Below are positions 11,235 to 21,040 of a DNA stretch of 64,000 nt, piece after piece; within the stretch, counting starts at the first letter, position 1; the number at the start of each line of letters is the position of its first letter. The notes below the pieces were generated by a model. The model was not told the origin of the DNA and ran no database searches. It was given only the letters and a program-made list of their open reading frames with translations. The translations under genes were made by a program, and so were the position numbers. Location of the stretch: positions 179,045-243,044 of the forward strand of contig QPMI01000143.1 of NCBI GenBank assembly GCA_004431415.1. The letters are read 5' to 3'. This DNA comes from Cyanophora paradoxa (Eukaryota > Glaucocystophyceae > Cyanophorales > Cyanophoraceae).

Positions 11235-14200
11235 ATGGCAGCGCCAGCGCCAAACGCGGCCCCCGCAGCGTCCGCAGCAGTGGCGAATGCGCAGCAGTGT
11301 GCAGGTGGAGCGCAGCGTCCACGCCCACCGCCCGTCAGCCCAGAGTTGCTGGCGCGTATCAAGGACGGCAGCGTCGCAGCAGGCATCATTGCTGATCGCC
11401 GCATTCCTTGGCAACGTGGAAAGGAGCAGGGTTCGCGCGCTTGCACGTTCGCCGGGCCTGCCCAGCGCCGCTTGCACGTTCGCCGGGCGCTCAAACGGCG
11501 CTGCAGCGCTCGCGCTCATCACCAACCCTTCGGACGGCCTCGTAACATTGGCAACACTCCGCCTTGGAATGGTGCGTTGCATCAACACACGATGCTTCTT
11601 CAATCGCTTTAACTTCGTCAGACCGACCCCATCTCTCACCGGCGCATCCGGGAGCCGGCGCGCACGAGCGCCTGCCGACATGCCACGGTCCGCTTGCTCG
11701 TACTCGAGCCGGATCGGACGCTGACTTCGCTCTTGCTTCAGTGCTTCGACCTGCAGGCGTATCTGGAGAACACGGCCAAGTCCGGGAGATGGTGCGCGGG
11801 GCCAGGAGCGGCGAGCGGCGCCTCCATTTCATGCCTGACGGCGAGCACGAGCAGGATCTGCCCGATGCCCGGCTGCAGCGTCAGTGCGAAGATTGAGGAG
11901 CTGATGGTGGATGAGTACTTCAAATCGATCCTCGACCGCGTCCGCGCCCTCTCCGGCCCCGCGCCCCCGCGCCGCTCAGTCGCGCGCAGTGCCAGGCGGA
12001 CACGGCGGCGGTGGATCTGCTGCCGGACGGGCGGTGCCGGCGGGTGAAGGACGAGCCGGGCGCCGCGCCGGCCCCCCGCGAGGTCATCGCCCTTGACGAC
12101 GACGACGAGGACGAGGGGGGCGGCGAGGGCCGGGCCTCCGGCTCGCGCGAGCCGCCCGCCCGGGCCCCCGCGCCCCCTTCCGGCGGCGGCTCCTCCGCCC
12201 CGGTCCCCTCCGCGCCCGGCCGGGCCTCGGCGTCCCCGCCGGCCGCGGCGTCGACGTCCGAACCGGCGGCCAAGCGGGCCCGCGTGGAGCACACGGCCAC
12301 GCAGGGCGGCGGGCCCTCCGGGGCGCCCCTCCGCACGCCTCCGCCGCCAGCGGCGCGGCGCGGCCCCCGCAGCCGGCCACGGTCCCGCTGCTTCAGACAG
12401 GCACGGGCGTGGCTCTGGCCGCCCCAGCGGGCTCGGCGCCGGCCGTCGCTGTCAGCCCGGCGCCCTTCACAGCTCCGGGCGCGGGGCCGGCCGCCGCGCG
12501 CCCCCGCCGCTCGCGTTTGCCTCGCCCGTCTCCACTCCCGCCGTTCCCCCCGCTCCCGCCCGTCCCGCACCGACCGCCTTCCCCGTACCCGTCGCCGTCG
12601 CCGTTCCAAGCCCTGCGCCGGCCGCTCCCTCCCGTCCCGGCTCAACAGCCCCCGCCGCCCCCGCATCCTCTCTCGCTGCCGGTCCGCCTACCGTGTTCGC
12701 GGCCGCGCCCCTGCCGGCGCAGCCGACGGGGGCGGCGGCGAGGCCGGAGGCGCCGCCCGCGCCCCCCGTGGGGCCCCCGCTCGCCCTCGCGGCGGTGGCG
12801 TCCCCTTCCCCGCCTCCATTGCCGCCACCGTGCCCGCCACGCGCGCCCCGCCCCCGCGCCGCCCGCAACGGTACCCCAGGTGGCCGTCTTTTTCGTCGAC
12901 CCCGCCTCGGTCCTCGCCCCTCCCCGCCCCCTTCCCGCCCCCGCCCCCTCCCCGCTCCCCGCCCCCTTCCCGCCGCCCGGCCCGCCGCGGCCCCGGCGCC
13001 CAAGCCCGCCGCGGCGCCGCCCAAAGCGGGCCGGCAGTCGGCTCCGCCGCCCCTCTTCGTGGCGCAGGCGAAGCCGGCGACCCCGCCGAAGCCCGCCCAT
13101 TCGAAGCCGCCCGCCTCCTCATCGAAGGCGCCGGCCGCTCAGCCGGCGAAGGCCGCGGCGCCCTCGCGCGCGCCCCCGCCGATCTGGACGCCGCCAAAGC
13201 AGCAGCAGCAGCAGACGTCGGCGCCCAGACCCGGGGGCGCCCGCACCTCCTCGTCCTCCGCCCCCTCCCGGGCCGCCTCCTCCTCGTCGACCTCGGCCGC
13301 GGCCCGGAGCCCCCCCGGGCTCTCTTCGGACTCCATCGCGCAGGTCCAGCTGCCCCCTGCCCTCCTGCCCCCCGCCCCCGGCCCCGGCCCCCAGATCACG
13401 ATGGTCCCCACCTTCGACCGCGTCTCGCTGCCCCTGCCGTACCCCGGCTCGGCCCCCCCCGCCGTCTTCGCCCCCGCCCCCGCCCCCCGGCCGCCGAAGT
13501 TTCCTCAGCCGAAGCCAAAGCGGGCGGCGTCGGAGGAGGAGGCGGCCGTCGCGTGGGAGCCAGACGACGGCGACGGCCCCGTGCCCTCGGAGCTGGCGCC
13601 CCTCGTACCCCTGGACGCCCTCCTGAGCCTCGTACCCCCCCACCTCCGCCAGGAGGCCGCGCGCGAAGCGCTCAGCGTCACTGTGGCCCTCCGCTCCCTC
13701 ACCCGCCCCCCGCCCCCCGCCCCCGCGCCCCTCCGGGGCCCCTCCCCCGCCCCGCCCCCGCCCTCCCCGCGCCCCCCGCCGCCCCCGGGCCCCCCAAGCG
13801 GCGCCGCGGTCGGCCGCCGAAGCTGCCCCCCGGGGGGGAGGAGGGAAAGGAGGAGGCACCCCCGGCCAAGGCGCCCCCGGCCAAGCAGGCCCGTAAGTCA
13901 GTCGCGGCGGCGGACGGCGAGGGCGGCGCCCGCAAGTACCCGACCCAGACGCACCGTGCGACCCATGCCCGCCCGCCCGCCTGCCGCCCGTTCCGCCGCC
14001 CGAGCCGCCGCGCAGCGCACGGCGGGCGCGTGCTGGTCGTGCCTGACTCGATGGAGCTCCCCGCGGGGGCCTCCCGCGTCCTCACCGTACCCCGCACCAC
14101 CAAGAAGGACCTCGACACCGACCTGGGGTACAGGGAAGGGCACCTCTTCGAGAGCCGAAGCGTGCGCCGGGCCACGCGCCGCGCCGGCCCCCAGCGGATC

Positions 14201-14978
14201 GGACCCGCCGGCCTCACCCTCGCGCCTCGCGCGCAGGCGCTGAGCACGACGCGGATGCACCGGCCGACCATGGCGGGCATCTGCGGCTCCGGGGAGGAGG
14301 GCGCCGCCTCCATTGTCGTCAACGGGGGGTACGAGAACATCGACGAGGCGCGTACCCCCTCCCCTCGCCCCCCCTTTCTCCCGCTTAGACGGGTGCAGGG
14401 GTACCGCATCGTGTACACGGGCCACGGGGGCCAGGCGGGGGACGGCAAGACCGCCTCGGACCAGAAGTTCGCCGGCGGTGCGTACCCCCGTTCCTACCCC
14501 CGTTCCCCGAATCGCGTACCCCCCGCTGCCGCGTCGGCCTCAAGCTGGGGCAGGCAACATGGCGCTGACGGCGTCGTGGCTAATGGAGATGCCGCTACGC
14601 GTCATCCGCGGGGCCCGGAGCACCGCCCCGGACCGCCCCAAGGAGGGGTACAAGTTCGTCGGCATGTTCCGCGTGGTGCGGCCGTGTACCCCCGCCCCCT
14701 TCCCTCTCCTCCCCCCCGACGGCTCAGCTGAGCGCGAGCGGGCTCAGGTGAAGGCGTGGACGGAGCGGAACGCGGAGGGCCTCCTGCGCTTCAAGTTCGA
14801 GCTCCGCAAGGTCCCCCGGGACGAGGACGGGGCCGCCGGCGCCGCTTCGGACGGGAGCTCCAGCGGGGGGAAGAAGCGGAAGCGGGAGGGGGAGGGGGAG
14901 GAGGAGGACGGGGGCGCGGGCGACCCGGAAGAGGGCCCCGGAGGGGACGGGGACGCCTCGGACCCGTCTGTCGGCTAG
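11235..14978 (+). CDS. SP-RING SUMO ligase-like protein with C-terminal SRA domain
   Basis: Short introns restore one reading frame across a PIAS/SIZ-type SP-RING: 11572-11621, 11688-11741, 11792-11854 and 11940-11989. The spliced product gives TDPISHRRIREPARTSACRH, then CFDLQAYLENTAKSGRW, then ICPMPGC and VDEYFKSIL. This is followed by DLLPDGRCRRVKDEPG and an acidic SUMO-interaction-like motif (VIALDDDDEDE). About 600 codons of proline/alanine-rich, probably disordered sequence follow, with an AT-hook (KRRRGRPPK, about 13795). The C-terminal part (about 14100-14830) matches SRA/YDG domains: HRPTMAGICGSGEEGAAS, GGYENIDE, YRIVYTGHGG, DQKF, PLRVIRG, GYKFVGMFRVV and a final FKFELRKV. The tail is basic then acidic, with a stop at 14978. 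SP-RINGs promote SUMO transfer and SRA domains bind methylated CpG, so a nuclear chromatin SUMO ligase is inferred. The second zinc pair is C-x4-C, not C-x2-C. Joins in the proline-rich part, and therefore single-gene status, are not proven. Confidence 0.65.
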
Positions 14979-15063
14979 CCCAGGCCAGGCTAGCGCCTCG
15001 AGGCCGCCCGCCCATTGTTTCCTTCAAATTCGAACGAAACGGCCGATCTAGAGCGGATCGGAG

Positions 15064-16628
15064 CTAGCCGACGATGGTGGGGGGCTCGTAGGGCGCCAGC
15101 GGGGCCTTGAGGGGCGCCGGGCGGCGGAAGAGCGTGAAGCCCATGCGCCCCTGCTCGCCCAGGCGGACGGCGTCGTAGTCGCCCTTGCGCGCCGTCTCGA
15201 TGTTGAGGCGCTTGATCGGCCCGAAGTCCGGCAGCTTGTCGTCGTACCGGTTCAGGTTGTTGTGCAGCACGAAGTAGCCCCCCTCCTTCAGGTGCCCGCC
15301 CACGAACCTGGGGGGGTACGCGTCGCAACGCGCGTGCGGGGGGTACGGCGCGGGGCGCGGGCGGATCGGACTTGGCGATGAGGTCCTTGGCGCAGAGGTA
15401 GCAGTTGTCGCCGTCGATGACGATCAGGTCCGCCTGCCGGGAGGGGGTACGCAGTTCAGGGAGGGGCTAGGGCGATTCTCAGTGACAAGGGAAGCGAGCC
15501 TGCACGCCGGCGAACTGCTTCGTTTCCTCGGGCCGCTCCCAAAGCAGCTGCGCGACGCAGACTCGGCCAGGGGAAGACAGAGGAGGGCTGGGGGGAGCTA
15601 GGAGGGGGGGGACGCTGCGTCTCACCTGAGCATAGCTGGAGAGGCCCGCCTGCTCCAGGTAGGGCGTCGGCTGCGGGTGGGGAGATTCAGCGATTTCGGG
15701 GGCAGAGGCGGGAGGGTGGTACGCGCATCGGCGCCGAGCATGTCGACGGAGAAGACCTTGAAGAAGGGGAAGGGCGGCGGGGGGCCGAAGACCCCCGCCT
15801 CGCTCGTCGCGTTGTACCCTGCCCGGCGCGTGAGGGGACGGAGGGGAGGGGGGTACAGGGGAGGCGAGGGGTACCGGAGAGGAGCTGGAGGCCGGCGGCG
15901 ATCGCGACGGTGCTGTAGGCCGAGTAGCGGCCGACCTCGATGACCTGGCCGGCGGGGCGGGGTCGGGCGGGGCGGAGCCTCGGAGAGGGCGCCCGGCGGG
16001 AGGCGGAGCGGGCGCACGACGCGCGGCTGCGTGGCGACGACGAGCGAGAAGAGCGTCATCGCCGCGTGCGCCCCGGACGCCTCCTCGAGGCTCTCCGGCG
16101 GGGGCCACGGGATGCTCTGCGCCCGGGCTCGGCTTCGGGCCCCGGGCGAGGGCGCGGCGCCGGACCTGCAGCACTTGCATGAACTTCCCGTGGAAATGCG
16201 CCTCCTCCGCCGCGCGGAGGCCCTGCTGTGGCATCTTGGGATCCTGCGCGGCCTTGACCGCCGCCTTGCCCGCGGGCGCCCCCGACGCGGCATCGTCCAG
16301 CACGCGCTTGTCGCACTTCTTCTTGCAGTACGACAGCGTGAAGTGGAGCAGGTCCTGCGCAAGCCGTTCGCCCGCAGGGGCGCGTTGCGGCGTGGCCCGG
16401 GGCACCTTGCGAGCGTCTACTGGCGCCGTTGTTGCTCCTAGCTCGGTCAAGCACTGCGATCGGCACGCATGGACCTGCGTGTACAGCTCTGGCGGCGGAG
16501 CGCGGAGGACGAGTTAGCTACGGAAGGCCCCTGCGAGAACAGGCGAGCGACGCGTGCTCACGTTGCGTTTCGGAGGCTGCCGCCAGCGCAAGCAGCGCCA
16601 GCGCCAGCAGGAGCCCGAGCCGCCGCAT
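15064..16628 (-). CDS. Secreted or luminal class I SAM methyltransferase-like protein
   Basis: The ATG at 16628 begins MRRLGLLLALALLALAAAS, a clear signal peptide. Later exons give ELYTQVHACRSQC, then LLHFTLSYCKKKCDKRV with a CKKKC motif, then MTLFSLVVATQP. The Rossmann part follows: VIEVGRYSAYSTVAIAAGLQ (motif I-like, with G-R-Y in place of G-x-G), KVFSVDML, TPYLEQAGLSSYAQ and DLIVIDGDNCYLCAKDL. The last exon is HLKEGGYFVLHNNLNRYDD..GFTLFRRP with the stop at 15066-15064. The layout resembles caffeoyl-CoA-type O-methyltransferases. The signal peptide places it in the secretory pathway; the substrate is unknown. It is convergent with the SP-RING/SRA gene, 85 bp away. Exon joins are inferred. 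Confidence 0.55.
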
Positions 16629-16875
16629 CGCTCGAATTCACGCTGTATCCCCCCCGCAGCACACAATTTGGTGCCTGGCACGTCCTGGCGCGGGACGGGC
16701 GCCCCGGCGACATCACTGCAGCAGCATCGTTCGTCCTCGCACGCCCCCCCGCCAATTCGTCCGAAAGCCGTGCAAACGCGAGCGCGGCGCTTCGGCTGCC
16801 CGGCGCCGGAGGAGCTGGCATTGTCTGGCAACAACCAGTTGGCGGCAGACGCGTTGTCCGGGCGTCCCCAGCCAG

Positions 16876-19281
16876 ATGACCCCTGTCGAGCAGAACGAGC
16901 GCGCGAAAAGGCGGCGCACGCCGCCGCCAGAAGCGCCACACGTAGATGCCTTGGATGAGAATATCTGCGGAATCTGCATCGAAGTCGCGTGCGAACCTAT
17001 CAAGACGGTCAGCCCGCCCTGTGAGACGCCGCCTCGGCGCGCCTGACCCACGTGCGCATGCGCTGTGCGCAGCCCTGCGCTCATCTCTTCGACGCCTTCT
17101 GCTTGGACCAGTGGCTCGAGCGTTCACGGGGGCAGCGAACGACGTGCCCCGCGTGCCGGGCGGGGATCCCCTCGGAGGTCCCCGAGGTCGACGAGGCGCT
17201 GCGCGCGCTGATCCAGGCGAGGCACGGCGCCGAATACGAGGCCGCCAAGCAGGAGATCGACAAGGTTCGTTCCTTCTCGGGCAGCGCTCCCCCCTGCCCT
17301 CCGACGTTCTTCGCAGCGGCGCAAAGCGTCCCAGGAGCGCGCGCTGGCCTTCGTGTCATCCCCTTGCTCCCGCCACGCCGATTCGATCATGCGGCTTTCA
17401 TCCGAGGGCCTCTTGACGGCGACCGACGTGGAGGCTGCGCTCCTCGCTTTCCCGCGCCGCTCGTGGATCCCGCCCATCGACGCCGCGGAGATGAGCGACG
17501 AGGAGATCTACGATGGTGGGCTCCAGCTTTCCGCCCCGTTCCCTCACCTCCCGCGCGCACTCACGCCCCCTGGTGCAGGCACGGCGACGCCGCTGGCGAG
17601 CCTCGTGCTGCCCTCGGAGCGCCGCGCGCCGGCGCTCTCGTGCTCGGGGACGCACGGGATCCTCCTGGAGGCGGCGCGCATCCGCCCGGGCAGCCGCGTC
17701 CTCGAGGTCGGCTGCGGCCTCGGGCTCCTCTCGGCGGCCGCCGCGCTTCTCGCTGGGCCGGCGGGGCGCGTCGAGGGCGTCGACTCGGACTCGCGCATGG
17801 CGCGAGCCGCGTCGGAGGCCGCCCGCCGCAACGCCGCCGCCTTCGAGGCCGCCGGCGTGCCGGCCCCGACCTTCCGCTCCGCCAGCCTCGAGTCTCTGGA
17901 GGCCGGGTGCGCGCGCGCGGCGCCCTCCGCGGTCGGGTCGAGGCGCGCGCGCGCCGCGCCTCTCACGCCGCGCCGCGCCGCGCAGGGGGTACGACGTCGT
18001 GATCGCGGACGAGCCGGCGCCGCCGGGGTACGAGTGGACGCTCTGCCGGCTGCTGCGGCCCGGGGGCGCCCTCGTGGCGCCGCTCCGCGGGGCCCTCGTC
18101 CGCCTGGAGAAGCCGGCGGGGCCCGGCGGGGGCCCCTGCGCCGCGCGGCCGCTCGCCTCGGTGCAGGTCATCGGCGACGGGTCCCTCCGTCCGCCGCCCC
18201 TGCCCCGCGGCGCCGACGCCTGGCTCGCCTGCGCCGCCTGCGGCGAACGCCTTTGCGCGGTCGACGACGTCTCGTGCGCTCGCCCGCTTCTGGGGTGCAT
18301 CCCGCGGCCCTCTCACGCCCTTGCTCTCGCCCGCAGCCCCGGGCGGGCGACCGCCGGCCGCCCCCGGCCCTGGATGCCCGACGGAGACGTGCTCTGCCTC
18401 GGGCCGGCGCAGGAGGGCGAGGCGGAGGCGGGCCCCAGCTGGTCCGGCGCCCGGCCCCTCGCCCGGGGGCCCTTCTGCCCCTCCCCGCCCTCCCGCCTCC
18501 TCCACTGCCCCTCCTGCGACGTCCTGCTGGGCCGGGAGCTCGTGGCCCCGCCGGGCACCGACCCGGCGGGCCCGCTGTACCCCCGGCACTACGTCAGCGC
18601 CGCCTACGTGCGGGCGGTGGACGGGGCGGGGCGGCCGCTGCGGGCGGCGGCGGCGGCGTGCTGCGGGGCCTGCGGGGCGCACGTGGCCGACGGGGACGGC
18701 CTCCTCTCCTCCGAGCACTGCTGGTCCCTCGACGACGAGGGGCCCGAGCAGGCGCGCCCCCTTCCCTCCCACCCGCCCCTCCCCTCTGACCGCCCGGCCC
18801 CAGGCCGGCTACTTCTGCGGGGTGCGCGCGGGGGCGGCGGCGGAGGTGAACGAGCGGGTGGAGCGGCTCGCGCAGGGCGTCATGCGCGTCGCCGACGTCT
18901 CCTGCGCCGCCTGCGCCGCCCCGCTCGGCTGGCGCTTCCTCCGGGTCCGCCACCTCGCTGAGCCAAGCGAAGCCGCCCTTTCTGAGCTCTGGGCGCCCGC
19001 AGAGCAACCGGCCGGCGGGGGCGCCGCTGGGGACGGGGCGGGCGGCGCTCGTCCTGCGCGCGCAGGAGGGCCGCTACGGGCTCGTCTTCTCCCGCCTCCG
19101 CTTCTCCGGCTCCTGCCGCTGCGCCGAGCCCGAGGCCCCACCGGCCGGGGCCGAACCGGCGGCGGCGGAGGCGCCGCAGGCGGCGGCCGGCCCCGAGGCG
19201 CCGGCGGGAGACGAAGCGCCGGGCGGCGCGGGGCGGCGGGGGGCGGCCGAGGCCGAGGCCGCCGCGCCCGTCGAGGCCTAG
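16876..19281 (+). CDS. RING + PCMT + Yippee-like fusion protein
   Basis: The ATG at 16876 starts MTPVEQNERAKRRRTPPP. The exon ending at 17007 joins 17073 to give a RING: CGICIEVACEPIKTPCAH..LFDAFCLDQWL..TTCPACR. The usual His after 'LF' is Asp. An exon from 17335 starts a PCMT-type (protein-L-isoaspartate methyltransferase) domain: TATDVEAALLAFPRRSWIPP, SCSGTHGILLEAARI, SAM motif I RVLEVGCGLGLLSAA, VEGVDSDS, and after a short intron YDVVIADEPAPPGYEW and LLRPGGALVAPL. Then come zinc pairs CAACGERL and CPSCDVLLG. The C-terminal region has CGACGAHVADGDGLLSSEHCW, a GC-AG intron (18752-18803), GYFCGV, ADVSCAACAAPLGWRF; this order matches Yippee/CULT/Mis18-type domains. The tail is Ala/Glu-rich with a stop at 19281. 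Inferred role: an E3 ubiquitin ligase that recognises age-damaged (isoaspartyl or cyclised) proteins. The model is consistent in frame throughout, but needs transcript support. Confidence 0.7.
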
Positions 19282-19624
19282 GCGCAGGTGGCGCACGTGT
19301 AACTTTGTTGTGCGAGGACACCGCGCCCGCCTAGCTTGCGGCACCTGTGCAACGCTAGCATCCTGTAAATTGTGTACAGTATCGCGCCCTCCCTCGGGGG
19401 CTCGAGCTTCCAGCTCGATGTAAATCTAAGCTTCGAATTCGAATCTGAGTGCAGCTGAGTGCAGCCGCCCGCTGCCACCAACCCCGCCTAGCGCTCGTCG
19501 ACGCGGCGCGGCGGTTCGGAATTCTGATAAATATGATCGATGTCGAGGGAGCGGGGGCTGGGGCAAGGGGACCAAGGCAGCGGGGGAGAGGGAGGGTGGC
19601 GTCGCCTGGGATCTCGCATCGAAT
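19282..19624. other. Convergent intergenic region
   Basis: This is the 3' space between the RING-PCMT gene (plus) and the SNARE gene (minus). I see no gene or clear element, only a few palindromic words (TTCGAATTCGAA near 19432). Confidence 0.5.
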
Positions 19625-20891
19625 TCACGTCCACATGATGAGGAGAAGCAAAACGAAGACGATGAGGCACAGGATGGCGATGGTGCAGACGCGGCCCCGC
19701 CCCTCCGTCTTCACCAGCTGGTCCAGCTTCCCGCTCACGAACTTCAGCCGGCTCCTCGCCTGCGAAGGAAGCGCGGCCGGCCGCTCAGGTGCGGGCGGGG
19801 CGGGGCGACGCGGCGGGCCGAGCGCGCACCTGGTCGGCCCCGTCGTTGAGCTCGTCGAGCAGGCGGGCCTCGGCCACGACCTGCGCGGCCGCTCAGCGGG
19901 GCGGGAGCGAGCGACGGCATGTTCAGAGCGCGCGCGCCTTGTCGCCGATGTGGATGCCGATCTGGTGTATCCTCTGCACGCCCGCGTGCAGCTCGTCCAG
20001 CTGCTCGTCCGTCTGGCGCTCCAGCATCTCCTGCGCCCGCCCGCCGCTCGGCTCGCGATCGGCGCGAAGCGAAGGAAAATTTCACAGAGCGCGCGGTGCA
20101 CCTGCATGAGGCCCGGCCCGCCCGGCCCCTCCTTGCTGATCCCGGCGGTTGCAATCGTCCTGTTGGGCTTCGCGGAGCCAAGGAGCGCTTCCCGCGGGGC
20201 CGGCGTCGCCCGCGGAACGAGCCTCCTGCGGAACTCGTCCAGCGTGCGCCTGTGTGCGGCTCTCTCGCCCGCAGCGGCGCGGAGAACGAGGCCTACGGGC
20301 GGCGCGGACCGCGTTGAATCGACGAACTCGCGGCGCTTCGTGATCTCTGCCGTGTCAACTTTCCAAGTAATCCTGTCGGTTTCTATCATCGTCACCGTCT
20401 CGCTCAGATCCATCACGAGCTGCTCGATGGCCGTGCACTCCTGCGCCGGCACGGTTCATGCGCCGAGACCGCGGTCCTCCGCAATGCGCGCGGCGGGAGA
20501 GCGCTCGCCTGCATGATGTCGCTCTTGAGTCGGGCCTGCTCGTCGCTGTCCTGCGGTAGCTTGCCCCACCTTTCCACGTCTGTACGAACTCTCCGCATGC
20601 TCTCCCGGATCTCATCGCTCGCTGCGGCGGCGCAGCAAAGTCAAATCCACGCACGATGCGCGATGCGCTCGGCGCCTCTGGAGCTACGAAGCGCGGCGCG
20701 CACCCACGTAGAAGGGGTCGTCCCTCGGAGGCATTCAGAATGGCTCCTACTGACTTCTCGTGTGCTTTATGAGCGTCCTCAGTCAGCAGCGGGGCCGGGC
20801 GGAGGCGTGGGCCCGTTGTTTGGGGGTACACTTCTTCACTGATTCTAAAGAACCAGACTCGCCGCGGGATCGCCTCCCCGGCGCTCAACAT
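19625..20891 (-). CDS. Syntaxin-6/SYP61-like Qc-SNARE
   Basis: Exons on the minus strand give an N-terminal helix set followed by a SNARE helix and a C-terminal anchor. The N-terminal set reads FFRISEE, DAHKAHEKSVGAILNASE, DEIRESMRRVRTDVERWGKL, then ECTAIEQLVMDLSETVTMIE, then ITKRREFVDSTRSA. This order matches syntaxin-6 N-terminal domains. The SNARE helix includes QEMLERQTDEQLDELHAGVQRIHQIGIHIGDKA and later RLKFVSGKLDQLVKTEGRGR. The tail CTIAILCLIVFVLLLLIMW is a membrane anchor, stop at 19627-19625. Such Qc-SNAREs act in trans-Golgi/endosome fusion. The first exon and exact start are uncertain; 20891 is the first in-frame ATG before FFRISEE. Confidence 0.75.
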
Positions 20892-21040
20892 GCTCTCTCA
20901 ACAGCAACAAAGAAGCTGAGCCCGGGACCGCATCAGGTGAAAACACGATCTCTGACTCTCGTCAGCCCGTCTCCGCTTCTGACGGATCTGACGGACGTCG
21001 GGACAGGCCCAGCGCGCTTGCCCTCGCTCTATTCGACATC

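Noticed and set aside
12467-13859. Long minus-strand frames opposite the SP-RING/SRA gene
   Set aside because: They are GC-driven shadows with Gly/Arg/Ala composition. The plus strand carries AT-hook and SRA motifs.
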